Positions 1 to 12,000 of a stretch of 64,000 nt of DNA are shown here, piece by piece. The notes beneath the pieces were generated by a model. The model saw only the letters and a program-made list of their open reading frames with translations. It searched no databases and was not told the DNA's origin. The stretch is from positions 870,734 through 934,733 of the forward strand of contig NW_025336587.1 of NCBI RefSeq assembly GCF_004798865.1, written 5' to 3'. A program made the position numbers and the translations under genes. Source of the DNA: Varanus komodoensis (lineage: Eukaryota > Chordata > Lepidosauria > Squamata > Varanidae). How positions within the stretch are numbered: the stretch's first letter is position 1; every line of letters starts with the position of its first letter.

Positions 1-2738
1 GGATATGTTAAACACTCTGGCCAGCTGCATCAATGCAGCGAGCCACCTTGGCGTCTAAGGCTGCCCAACGTATTGTGTGAATCTTGGCACTGAGAACTGC
101 TAGATTGGCACAGTGGACTTAAAGTCACCCAAGTCAGCCTGCGAAAACCCCGTGGAACCGTCTTAACAGGTTGACCAACTCTGCTGAACTCCTATTATTA
201 AGCAAGCTCCAGACCTCAGGAGACCAGACAAAATGGGAAATAACTTCTCACTGTGGGAGAGATGATTAGTTGTTCGAATGAGGTGCAGAAACCCACCATG
301 AGCTTGATCGGACTTCAACAGAGCCATTGCCCTAATGCTCTCGTAAGAAAGTCTCACAAAGTTGTCCATTGCAGAAGGTAGGTAAAACAGACCACAAGGA
401 TTCTGGCTTTATACTTTTCAGCATAATTTGAGAGATTCTTCTCCTTATTATTTTGCAAATGTTATTTCCCCTTCTTTTGGTTTGTTGGTTTGTTTTTTTT
501 GTTTTTTGTTTTTAAAAGCTGCCGCTTGGCTTTATTGTTAATTTCGTTTGCTTTTCCAAGCTTGTCACTTGGGCTTGCAATATTGTCTTTCATTCTTCGA
601 GTGGCTGGCAGAGAGATTGCTGAACTCCACTCCTGTGGGGTAGTCGTGTGGGTGGCAAGCCAATATCGCAAGTAATTTTAACTTGATTGCTCAGGAGAGC
701 TCTATTTTATTAAAAAGGTTCCATGCCGGACAACTCCATGGACTGTGAAGATGTGCGAGCGAAGAGCGCACTCCGCTTCACAGAATGACATGGCCTTTAG
801 TCAAGTCTTGCTCCTGTGCGGGGGCATCTCTTTTGGCCTCTAGAATTGATTTCAGCGGATAAACACAACCACTGTTTAGAGGGCTGGATTTGGTCAGGGG
901 CTGCCCATTGCTGCCTGCTAGCCTAATTTGCAGTTCTGGGTGTCAGAAGAAAAGACGTATGGAACCACCGCCCTTGCTTCATCCCATAAATGTCTGCTCA
1001 AAAGGCATTCCCCCCAAACCTTGTGATTATGCCCCTTCAACTTTTTTATATTTGCACTTTTAGTAGATCACTGACTGATCATGCATTCAGATTCCAAACA
1101 GTTAATGAACCTGCACAGCTCTGGCATCCAGATCTTCACCAGGCAAAGTCAATTTGCTGCCCATTTTCCCGCCTGTTTCTTTTCCTGTTGGATCTTTTTT
1201 TGTCCCATGAGTAGACACAGGAGTCCAAAACATGTTTTAAAAACATGTTGCTGTCTACAAAGGTTGGGGCTGTACTTTAATTTCAGCTTTTCTGTGTGCA
1301 GAAAGAAGAAAATGGAACCTTAAATTTGTCCCCACTAACGTGATCAAGTAAAGTGCATGTTTTCGCACAAAAGAAATTTTCTTTCTGGGGATTCAACAGT
1401 AACTAATGTATAGGAGGTGATAGAACTTAAGAAACTGGGCTGTGATCCAGAGAGGCTTTCTCAAAAGCATTTTCTAAGTAAAAGAAGAGCTTTCCTTCCA
1501 TTTTACTTGTTCAAGCAGTCTGTCTCAATATTTTCCTCCAGCTGAAACAGCATAGACTGTTTCCATGTTATTTATTTAAGCAATTTGTATGCCACCCTTC
1601 AATAAAATGGTTAGGCCATCCTATATGAGGATAGTTTTTAAAACAGCGTACACAAAATCACAGCTAAAATCAACATGACCACTCCAGCCAAAGGTGCTTC
1701 TAACATGAGAATCTATTTATATGGATCAGTTGTTCTCTGTAGAAGAAAAGAGAACACGGACAGATGGAAGGTGGATCTGATGTTTTGGATTTCCATTCCC
1801 ATTTCGTTCCAACATTGCTGGGGGCAGGAATGCTGGGAGCTGAAATCCGCAACTTCCAACGATCCACCCGTCCCATCCCCATTCTAAAACACGAATCCAG
1901 ACCCAGCAGAACTGCTCTGCCACGCCTCTGTGGCCACGTGGGTCTCTTCTGTCACTCCTGCTGTGCCCCTCCCCCTCGGCTGCAGACCATTCCAGCTGAG
2001 GAAGGATCTATTTCAAGGCTGAGGACTAGATCCTTTCCTGTTTGTGGGATCAGCTCAGGGAGAAAGCACACTGCATATAGGATTCTCTTGCATGCAGGCA
2101 AAATTGCAGAAGGAACGCAGCTCTTTGGAGCGAGCCAAGAAGAATCCCCCCCCCCCAAAAAAAACCACCCAGCCAGCCTCTGTCCAGTTGACTGCGGCTC
2201 CTGGGAATAGGCAGAAAGTTCGAGCAAGATTGGCCATCGACAAGGATTTTGCCAGAAAGATCAGTGAGCACTGATCTCTTACATTTCCTTCCTTGGAGAG
2301 CTGCTTTTGCTCCTTGCTCCACCTTCAGAAAGCAAAAATCCACGTGGATGAGCCGTTTGGATTGCTAAGTTGATGTCAATGCTGTACCAAAAGCAGCAGC
2401 CTAGGAAAATGGCCAAGGAGGGACCGTCAGCAGCCCACCCTAACTCTGTGCCTCTGTTTGCGCAGTAAGATTTGTGTTGCAACAGTCCCTTGCTTTGTTT
2501 CGTTGCTTCTGTGTTTTCTTTTAAATTTGAAAGAAGCCAATTTGATTTATTTTTCTTTTAAATTTTGCCTTCCTAAACCAAATTTTGTATGTTTTGTTTT
2601 AGATTTTTTTGTTATCATTTTTTCTTTTTTTCTTTTATCTTTCCCATCTTTTGTTGTTTTCCCCCATCCTCCTTTTCTCCTCCCCTCTCTCCATCTCTTT
2701 TCCCCTGCCCCACGAACTTCCCCCCCTGCTATCCATAG
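1..2738 (+). other. Intron before FN3-4 exon (3' part)
   Basis: Noncoding. I see no exon of FN3-3 here. At 1570-1620 a short stretch (tttgtatgccaccct) resembles the 3' end of a reptile SINE in reverse. From about 2500 to 2738 the sequence becomes T-rich, then CT-rich, forming a long pyrimidine tract before exon A. The rest shows nothing I recognise. Confidence 0.6.
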
Positions 2739-3044
2739 AGCCATCAGCCCCCCCTCAAGACGTAAAATGTGTCAGCACCCGATCCACGGCCATTCTGGTA
2801 AGTTGGCGGCCACCTCCAGCCGAAAGCCAAAACGGCGTCTTGGATAGATATAGCGTCCGCTATCGAGCACTGGACTCGGAGGATTCGGAAGTCAAAGCGG
2901 TGGACAACATTCCCCCGACAACCCACCAGATCCTGCTGGAGTCGCTGGAGAAGTGGACCGAGTACCGCATCACGGTGATGGCACACACGGTGATGGGGCC
3001 AGGCCCCGAAAGCTCGCCCGTCGTCATCCGCACGGACGAAGATG
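2739..3044 (+). CDS. PTPRS: PTPRS exon A: FN3 domain 4
   Basis: This 306-nt exon encodes one whole fibronectin III domain, from [10 protein letters not shown] to VVIRTDED. Typical FN3 landmarks are the early Trp (VSWRPPP), the Tyr of strand C (YSVRYRAL) and the YRITVMAHT strand. It starts after AG at 2737-2738 with the last two bases of a split codon and ends with the first base of a Val codon before gtaata, so it is phase 1 on both sides and can be skipped without shifting the frame. Order in the chain makes it FN3-4. A 140-base pyrimidine-rich stretch precedes the acceptor. Confidence 0.95.
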
Positions 3045-6000
3045 GTAATACTTTCCTCCGCGCGCGTCTCCCTCTTTGCCAAAGCTATGTCCCCCCATGG
3101 CCAGGAGAAGCAGCTCCTGACTTCTCTCAGACGAAGGGGTGAATTCCATGTTGGATATACTCGGTGGGGGGAGGGAGTGGGGGTCCTGCCAATGGCAGGT
3201 GGAGCCAAAGGCGAAAGGGGTGGGGCAGCATTCCCAAAGTGCTCGCACGTTGGAGCTTTGAAGCTCTTCCTCCCACTTAAAAAGTGTTGGGAGATGTGGG
3301 CCCATCTTTAGAGCAGGGAAAGGAGCACCCAAGCTGGGGAGCCCCCCCCCCCCAAGTAGTGTGTGTGGCCAGGGGAAGGGGTGTGGCCATCCAGGGAAGC
3401 CCAAAGGTTGGCCCTTCATTTGCGGCTTTGCACCCAAGTCCCAGTCAGTGTTCCCCTGGGCAGAAGTACCTGTGGCGCACTTTGGGGTAAAAGTGGGGAA
3501 AGAAGCAGATTCCAAGCAGAACTTCCCTAAGCATGTCCCCATGGCTGAGGATGTGTAAGGAATCTGATCAGTGGGGTGAAAAACCCATGGACTGTCGGAA
3601 TGTAGGCCCCCAGGTTCTGGATTCATCTCTAAGAAAGGCCATGAGTTGTGCATTTTTCCAGAACAAGGTACATGTTTGCAAATTGGGCTAGTATGCTTTG
3701 CACAGATCCCGCGCTTAGCATACTCTGGCAGCCCAAAGTGCCTGCCAGCAGGTCTGATGCAAATCATGCATGTGATTGATGTGAGTGCATGTCCTTAGCA
3801 TTTCTTAAGACGCAAATCACGGCCCATTTCAGAGCAGCGGGTTGCAAGCAGGCGGTTCCTCCCAGCTCCGGCTCATCTCTAGCCGTGTCGCCCTTTAATG
3901 TGGAACTGCGGTTTTCCTGCGCAGCGGAGTGCATTTTACCCTTATGCTAAATGCAGTACCCAGGCAAAGAGCCTTCGCAGCAGCGTTCTGCAAATTCATG
4001 ACACTTACAGCATTCACTTTGGCTCCTTAGAATAAGGTTCGCTTTTAGCCTGTGCAGAAGTGTGTTCTTTCCATTTGGGAGACCTGCTCCCTTTTGTTTT
4101 TCTGTGATGAGGCCTGATCAGTACCTTTTGCAGAACCATCCATCCTGGCCTTCTGCATCTCTCCCTTGGGAGAGCCCTGTTCGCGTTTGATGCAGAAAGC
4201 CTCCAGGATACCGAAAAGGGGAGTTGACAGGGGTATTGGAAAGGGGAGTTCAAAAGTATACCCATCTGCCTCCCTGATGGCTGGAAGTTGTGTTGGCCAT
4301 TAATTAATTTCCAGCAGTCCCTTCTTACTTACTATTTTACAATGCGGTATATCTCTCACAGCCTGCCAAAGACATGGCACTCCTAAGTAATACACAAAAT
4401 ATATTAAATATAAAACAATTCCAATGCAAACTTCCCTGGAGCAATAAAAATGACTGCATTAGGATTTAGGGGTGAAACTCTCGATTTGCTATAATATATG
4501 GAGACACTTTATTTTCCTTGGGGAAGCAAGTCGCCCACACAGACACAGACAGACACACACACACTCTGATGTTGTTGAGTTGGTCAATATGGGTGGGGGG
4601 GACAACACCCACCCATAGATGCTGGAAAAATCTAGCCTTCTCTGGCCGAAAAGACAAGTGGGTAGGTCTCGAGTGGCCAGTGACTTGGGGCTGGTCCTCC
4701 AGGATCAACCAGGTTCTAGATCCAGTGATGTAATTGTGTTTCACGGCCATCTCCTTAGGTCCCGCAGCTACACCTGCAAGGAGAGACTCTCCTGGGTGCT
4801 TGTCTGCCTTAAAACAAGAATTGCCTGCAGCCACACGTGGTCGCTGGAACATGCCTTTCCTCCCCAGCTCCTGTGGGGATTGCAGCCAAGGTCAGATGGG
4901 GAGGAGGGAAGTCTGAAGGGGGCCTGGTGCTTCGACCCCACAAGCCCTGGCTGCTCCACAGCATCTCCCCAGGCCAGGAGGCTGCTGGGCGACAGTAATG
5001 GTATTCTGCACATGGCAGCAAAGAGCAGCAGTGCATGGCATACGACTCTGCTGAAACAGATATGCTGGGGAGCCGGCGTAAGGTAGTGGTTCAGAACGCG
5101 GGCCTGGGACTCAGGCAATCTGGGCTCTAGTCCCCACTCAGCCATGAAAATCGTTTTGATTTTATTTGCTCTGTAATCCACCTAGAGAGTCCTGATGGAC
5201 TAATTGGTTGTGGAATATGAATATAAATATAATAATAGCAGATAGAGGCAGGATATGAGTCTAATAAATAAAATAGTTATGCAATGCTGAGTTAGCAAAG
5301 GAAAAAGGCAAGGGTAGTGCAGACTTGTGGCTGCACAAGAAAATGGAAAAAGGGAGACAGCTTGCCCCTCCCCATCGTAGGAGCCGATCAAGATCTTCTG
5401 GGGATTCATTTTCTCAGCTGCAAGACGCGACTGCCAGGGCCTGCCGTGTCGCTGCTGAGCCACAGCGGGTGGTGTGGTGTTTGGGTAGCCATCACGAATA
5501 TCCAAGCCACGGTGCAGCTTGTCACAATGTGTGAACCCACTGCAGTCCGAGCCACTGGCAAGGACTGTGGGCGCCTTTTCAAGTGGCTGCCCTCCCTCCC
5601 TCCCTCCCTCAGCGGGCTCTTTCATCTCGTGGAGCTGCAACTTGGGTATTCACGGTAGCTGCTTACATGCCCCACTGGGGCTTATTCAAGCTGCGGAAGC
5701 AGCATGATTGTGTGAACCAGGCTGGTGACCTTGGTTGTTTGATAGCCCGTGCAATTAACAAGCCATGGTAGCTTGCTCTATGTGGTGCCCATGCTACTCG
5801 CAAATGCCCACCGGTCTGGTGTGCTTAATTACCTGCACAGGTGTCATTCCGACCCAGGGATGGGGGTGCAGAGATGACCTTGGGGTCAGGCTCTTGGGGC
5901 AGAAGGCTGCGGGCACCAGCAGATTTCTCTGGGCACCCTTAGAATCGTGGTTTCTGGGAAGAGGGCAGTGGAGCAGCTTGGCCTGCCAGTGTTGCGGGTT

Positions 6001-9000
6001 TCACCTCCTGGCCTCTCCAGCCGGACGCCATGCCTGCAGCCCAGGGAGCAGTTGCCGGTGGGTGTAAACAGCCACTCCCCCGTGTGGAGCTCCCAGAAGC
6101 TCCAGACTCCCACAGCCCCCTCTGCAGCCAGCCCGGCCAACAGACAGGAATCCTGAGAATTGCAGTGCAAAACCTCCAGAGGGTGCCCTACTGGGGCAGC
6201 CAGAATAACCCGCACGGAGCCACTGTCCTGTGACAGCCTAAGGCACCTTCTGCAGTCCTTGGGATGATGCATTAAGTACCGGGGTTTGCAAGCCCCCCAC
6301 GCCTCCTTTACTTCACACATTCAGGACTGAGTTGGCCGATGAAGGACATTCTCCAGCGAACACAGAAGTGCTTTTAAAGAAAACAAACAAATCCATTAGA
6401 CAAACCCTTGGAGGATGGGTATTTGTGCGGCTGTTAGCTGCGAGCATTAGGTGAAGCCGCTCTGCTCAGAGGTAGAATCGTGCCATAGCGTCATCTCCCG
6501 CTGCCTGGAGCCTGCCAGATGCTTGGGCTACAGCTCCCACCGGCCCGGTCAGCAGGGCCAGTGGTGAGGGACAGTGGGTGTTGTGTTCCAGCCATCTAGG
6601 GGCCACCAGTCCCGGCAAGGCTAAATGCTATGCAGTGCAAGCCCAGGGAGGCCGGCAGATGTGGGATGTGTTGCACTGCTGGGGACTCCGATAAATCTGT
6701 GGCCCCCCATCTGTGAAGGCCCTGCCGCATCCTGTGCCACAGGCTCCCCCCTGCACTCAAGGCCCAGATGGGCACCTGGACACCTCCCTTGAGGGCAGAG
6801 ACGGTCCCTGTGGGAGAAAGCGCTCCGGCAGCCGTTGCCCCAGTGGAACAGCACTCTTCCAGTGTTAAAGCTGAACCTCGCACCCCCTTCTCTCCCTCTC
6901 TGCCTCTCTCTGCCTCTCCCCGCCCTTCTCTCGCAGTGCCCAGTGCCCCGCCACGCAAGGTGGAAGTGGAGGTTCTGAATTCGACTGCCATCCAAGTGTT
7001 CTGGCGCTCGCCAGTCCAGAACCGCCAGCACGGGCAGATACGGGGCTACCAGGTCCACTATGTGCGTATGGAGAATGGAGAGGCCAACGGTGTGCCCCAG
7101 ATCAAGGACGTGATGCTGGCCGACACTCAGGTGAGCGCGTGTGTGCACCCACGCAGATGGGCGAACCACTCCGCCTCTGCACAAGCCGACAGGCTGACAC
7201 AGAAGGGCCTTCCAGAGGAGCTGCTTGGCTGCTGGAGTGGTGCCTTTCCTGCCTGGGTGAGCCATGCCCGGCACCCTGCAGCCCTCTGGGGAATGCAGAG
7301 CAGACCTATCACCCCGTCCCTCAGGTGGCTTCCCCCAGATTCAGAGTGTCTTGGCAGCAGCATCTGTGCTGGTAGGGAAGTTTGCCATCTGGTGTCCAAA
7401 GACGGCACTGCAGGCTGCCATGGTGAAATGAATTTGTGTTTTGTAAAAGAGAACAACCCCAAGGGGTATGTCCCTGAGCTTCTCTTAGTATGAACAAGTT
7501 TCAAATGGCTAGGCTTCATGTTCTTGGAGCTCTGATAGACAGACAGACAGACAGATGGGTGGACATTCATCTTCTTTTATAAACTGTCCCACATGTAACC
7601 AGATTCCAGATCTGTGGACAATAAAAAGCTGAAAGAAATAAGAGTAAATGCGAGTATTGACCCATTTAACTAAATTAGCTATTTCAGTGAGAGGTTACCC
7701 ATAAAACCTCTACTAAGTGGAGGTCCTGATCTGAGTTATAGTTCTCACTGGCTTTGGGCCAGTCCCAGACTGTCAATCTTACTTCACAAGATGGTTGTGA
7801 GGACAGACATGGAGAAAGGACTATGAAAGGGTATAAAAGTAATAAATAATTGAAAAGCTCTTCTGAGCTTTTTTGGGCTCAGAATTCCCTGGCCTTTTTA
7901 TGGGGTGCCACTAAGCCACCTGCCTCCTTCTATTTGCTGGGTTTCTGCATGCTCAGTTTGTGCCAATGTTCAGTTCTGCACTTCTGTGGATTTCTTTCTT
8001 TAATGGTTCTTAAGTTCATCTGTGCGCTTCCCACAGTGCTTCTTCTGCAACAGACTCACATGAGGTCAACGACAGTCTCTACCCCAGACTCTTTTCCAGA
8101 ATTGCATGGGTTCCACAAAGAGCATACATCTTTGCCAATTTAGTTGTTGAAAAGTATGAAAAGCAGATCAAAAGCATGAGGTTCCACCATAGACTAAGTA
8201 TATAGTATAAGTATATTTTTCACCTCTGGGATGTGTTTATTGTGCACAAATTTGTATTTTCAGGAGTGTGATTTCCTGCTAGTGAGATTTTGTGCAAAGG
8301 CATGCAAATGAATTTGTCCACAATCTGATTGCACCAACAAGCTGAGGACAAAAGGTGCCTGACACTCTTTCAGATGTGGGCAGAATGGATTTTACAGTTT
8401 CCATACATTTATTCATGAGTTTTTGTGCTGCTTCCATTCAGCATAGGAAATGCATCCGCACACACAAGCGTTGGAAGGGTCCAATCAGGCACCCTTACTC
8501 CAGTCACTCCTCCAGCATCCTAAGGCTGGTGGAAGTGAGGGCAGTTTTGCTGGGAATAAATAAGAATGTCAGAAGTTTGGTCCAAGGTCCGCCTAGGTGT
8601 GTATTCTGAGACATGTCGCTCAAAGCACCTTGCACCTGCCCCCTGCCAAAATGCCTACGCACCTTGATGCAATCAGGCAATCGGCAATTGCCTAAGAGTT
8701 TGAGTTTGCGTTTTGCATAACGGAACAATCAGTGCAGCCAGTGCCTTGGGAAATGGGGAGGAGAATAAAAGGTACAAATTGCCACTTGAGATCTCCTTAG
8801 AATGGGCATGCTAAGAAGCCGCCTGGGGCCCTTCTGCCAGGAAACTGTGTCCTTCCTCGCTGGGTTCCTCTGATTACAAGTGCAGCTAGGAAGTTGTATA
8901 CTGAGGCAGAGCCTGAGCAAATCCTTACTCAGTGGAGAGGCTAGGAAAAGTGGAGAGGCTGGGGATTAAACTTGGGGCCCTCACCTCAGCCTGCAAAGCA

Positions 9001-12000
9001 GGTGCTCACCCACTGGGTGATGGCCCTTCCCCTAAATGCAAGTAAGATTCTAGTCCCCATGGTTTTAAGTAAAGGATGGATGTAAACAAGAAGTTGCTTT
9101 ATGCCAGTTTGGAGTATTAGCCCATCTCATCCAGCATTTTCTGCTTCAGCTGACAATTACTCCCCAGGGTCTTTCTGGTACTTGCAAGGTTTTAGCCAGA
9201 AATGCCAGGACTTTGTGCTCCGGAAGTGGCCCAGTCTCTGTGAATTCCCCTCAAAAGCACACCTTTCACCTGGAGAGTGTGGGTCTCCCCGGAAGCAGTG
9301 CTAGAGGGCAGCACTCAAGGGCTGGACTCCCCGCCTTTCCATTTGGCATCCCAGGCCCTCTGCCCCATCACCTCGCTTGCTGTGATGGAGGTCCACAGTC
9401 CCTCGTGAGCTGCAGCGCCTGCCCCCGGCTTAGTTTTTCACCCCATGTGCCTCACCTCCTGCTGCCTCGCCCTTGAATCTTTCTGCCCCAGATTCCATCC
9501 TGAACTGCTCTCACCTTCCGTGTCCATGCATCTGTTTTTACAAATCGTGAGGGCACGCACGCACACACTGCTCGTCTCGTGGGCCCGAAGCCCGGGCTCT
9601 TTCAGCACCTGCGTGGCACGGTAGCCACTCTCCTTTTAGGAATGGTTTGCGCTCCACAGGGAGCCCAACGCTTCCCGCTTCCTGCTTTCCTGGTCTCGCT
9701 TCCTCCATGTGCTCTCTCTGGCTCACGCTTTCCTTTCTCTCTCTCCTCCCCCTTCTCACCTGCATACCCTCTTGTGCTCAGTGGGAAACGGATGACACTG
9801 CAGAATACGTGAGTAAGGCGTTCCCGAGGTGGTTGGTCCTGCCCTCCCCTTCCCCTCTGTTGGTGATGGTGTGACAGTGTTGTTTGTGTGTGTGTTGTCC
9901 AAAGCATCCCAGGCCCTGGCCACACTGCGTTCTTCTCCCCTCTCTTCACACGGTGCTTTCTTGGTGTCCCTCCTGGGTGAATGGAGAAGACAGGATGCCT
10001 TAAGTGTGTGGTCTTCCACGGGATGGCACAGCCTTCCCCAATCTGGTGCCTTCCCAGAGCGCTGGACCCCAACTCCCATCCTCCCCAGCCAGTGGTAGAA
10101 TTTATGCATTCTACCAGTGGGTTGTGCCCCCTCCGGCTAGCGGAAAAGATGGGAAATTTGGGAGAGTTTGACTCCATCAAACTCTTGCCTGCACCATGTT
10201 TCTCCACTTTGGTCCCTTCCAGATGTGTGGGGACAGTGACTCCCATCAACCACCGCCAGTAGGACTGTGGGACTTGCAAGCCCAACACATCTGGAGGGCT
10301 CCAGCTTGAAGAAGGCTGAGCCACTGCAGAAACGCAGCGCCCCACGAGGGAGACGAGAGGAGTGTGTTTATCCTGCTCCCTGATCTCAAAATAGCTCCAT
10401 TACAGCGCAGAAAAGGTTCCTCCTAGAGCCGTCACCAAGAAAATAGGTCTGGGGGCATGGGGGCCGGGGTGGAACAGCACTCTTTAAATGCTTGAAGGCG
10501 GTGGATTCTGCCCCCAGAACCTGGCAGGAGTGTTTTGCCATGCTCGGAGAGGAGGCAGCGAGAGGCGGAGGGACGCACCAAGGTCCTTCAGCCACCTGCA
10601 TGCTTGTGGCAAGGAGAGCGCCGTCCCTGCGAGGCGTGCTGACGTGCATTGTGTCTGAAAAGTACAGTTTGCCTCCCCATCACTTCTTCCTTTTCTGTCC
10701 CCTCGAAAGAATTGCCTTGTGGTGTTTCCCCTGCATGCTTGGCTTTGCTGCTCTTTCCACCCAGATTCTTCCCCCGGCATTTTAGAGGAAAGAAATAACC
10801 CGGCTCTTCGGCTTTCCCCTCCCCAGGAAATGATCATTGCTGGCTTGCAGCCAGAGACTGCCTACTCGATCACAGTGGCCGCCTACACAATGAAAGGGGA
10901 CGGCGCCCGAAGCAAGCCCAAGCTGGTCGTGACGAAGGGGGCAGGTAGGACAGTATTCTTGACCTACCTTATAGGGCGGTTGTGTGACGTTTTGGCAACA
11001 TGCTTTTGAACTCGTGAAAAATCAAGGGCCTCGGAAGCCTGGGACCAAGTCCACCTCCTCTCAAAGTCTTCTCCTGGGCACCTGAGCGAAGACTTAGTTT
11101 CAAGGACAGCATCCGTGATGTGGTTCTGTACCCCGAGCACTTGCTCCCCAGACAAAGCAATTTGCCATAGTGCCAGCTCTTTACCCCCCAGTGCCAGCTT
11201 AGAAGGCACAGGAGAGGCTTAGGTGGAGCTCTCCACTGTCTTCTGTACCTTGAGGGCAACCCTATGGCTGCTGGATGCCATACGAATGGTTGGCATTCCA
11301 GCTCTGATCTTGAAAACACCTCCCAAGATGGAGGCTGCAGCGCCAGCCTTGGAGCGCCTTTGCAGCCAGTGTGGATCTTCCTCAGGGCAGGCCCTTTTCT
11401 GTGGGAGCATGTGTAGGATTCTGGCCTTACACATCGTCCCCACTCTCTCCCATGCCCCACCCAATCCTGCTGGCAGACTTGTGTTGTCCAAACATACACA
11501 AGATTGCAGGACGTTTTTCTGCCTGGACATGCACAAGATTGCAGGACCTTTTTCTGACCACACATGCCTAGAAGTGCACCCTGCACAAGGAAGAGGTTTG
11601 CTAAAATCTCTGCCTCTGTTCACCTGGTTGAGGGTTCAAAAGCAACAGCCACATATGCATGCAGTTCCCACTCTTGTGAAGAAATGTTTCTTGAATGCTT
11701 TTTCCTTTTGTCTTCTCTCCAGTTGTTTTTGTTTATTGCCATTGCGTGTATCAAAACATTCATCACTGAAGAAATGCCTCTTCGACAGATAAGCTATTAC
11801 CCCAAAACTCAATTCCCTTCAGCTTCAAGACAATAAATTTCAATTATTATACTGTTTTCTTCCAGATATGAGGCCATAATGATTACTTGGCTTTGTTTCT
11901 GGGTCTAAATCATTCATGCAGGTCTCTTTCCAAATCTTTCTTACTGACCTTGGGCAAAGTCACCATCTATCCATCTGACCTACCTCACAGGGTTGTTGGA

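Larger units (their letters stand above)
3045..6936 (+). other. Intron A-B
   Basis: The 3.9-kb intron holds a CA-rich patch (4536-4565), one deleted SINE copy (5071-5245) and two palindromic elements (6090-6192 and 6505-6612). A stretch at 3570-3720 has weak resemblance to the TTGCACAAATTGTGC repeat family described at 42400-42600. No further exon is visible. Confidence 0.6.
7131..9781 (+). other. Intron B-C
   Basis: The 2.7-kb intron holds a GACA tetranucleotide run (7535-7555), a SINE (7716-7855), one TGTGCACAAATTTG palindrome (8241-8255) and a reverse-strand SINE (8948-9065). The last 80 bases before the 27-nt exon are CT-rich. Confidence 0.6.

Noticed and set aside
9602-10345. Reverse-strand open frame (247 codons) over intron C-D
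   Set aside because: It covers palindromic repeats and the 27-nt exon in antisense. It has no protein similarity I can see.
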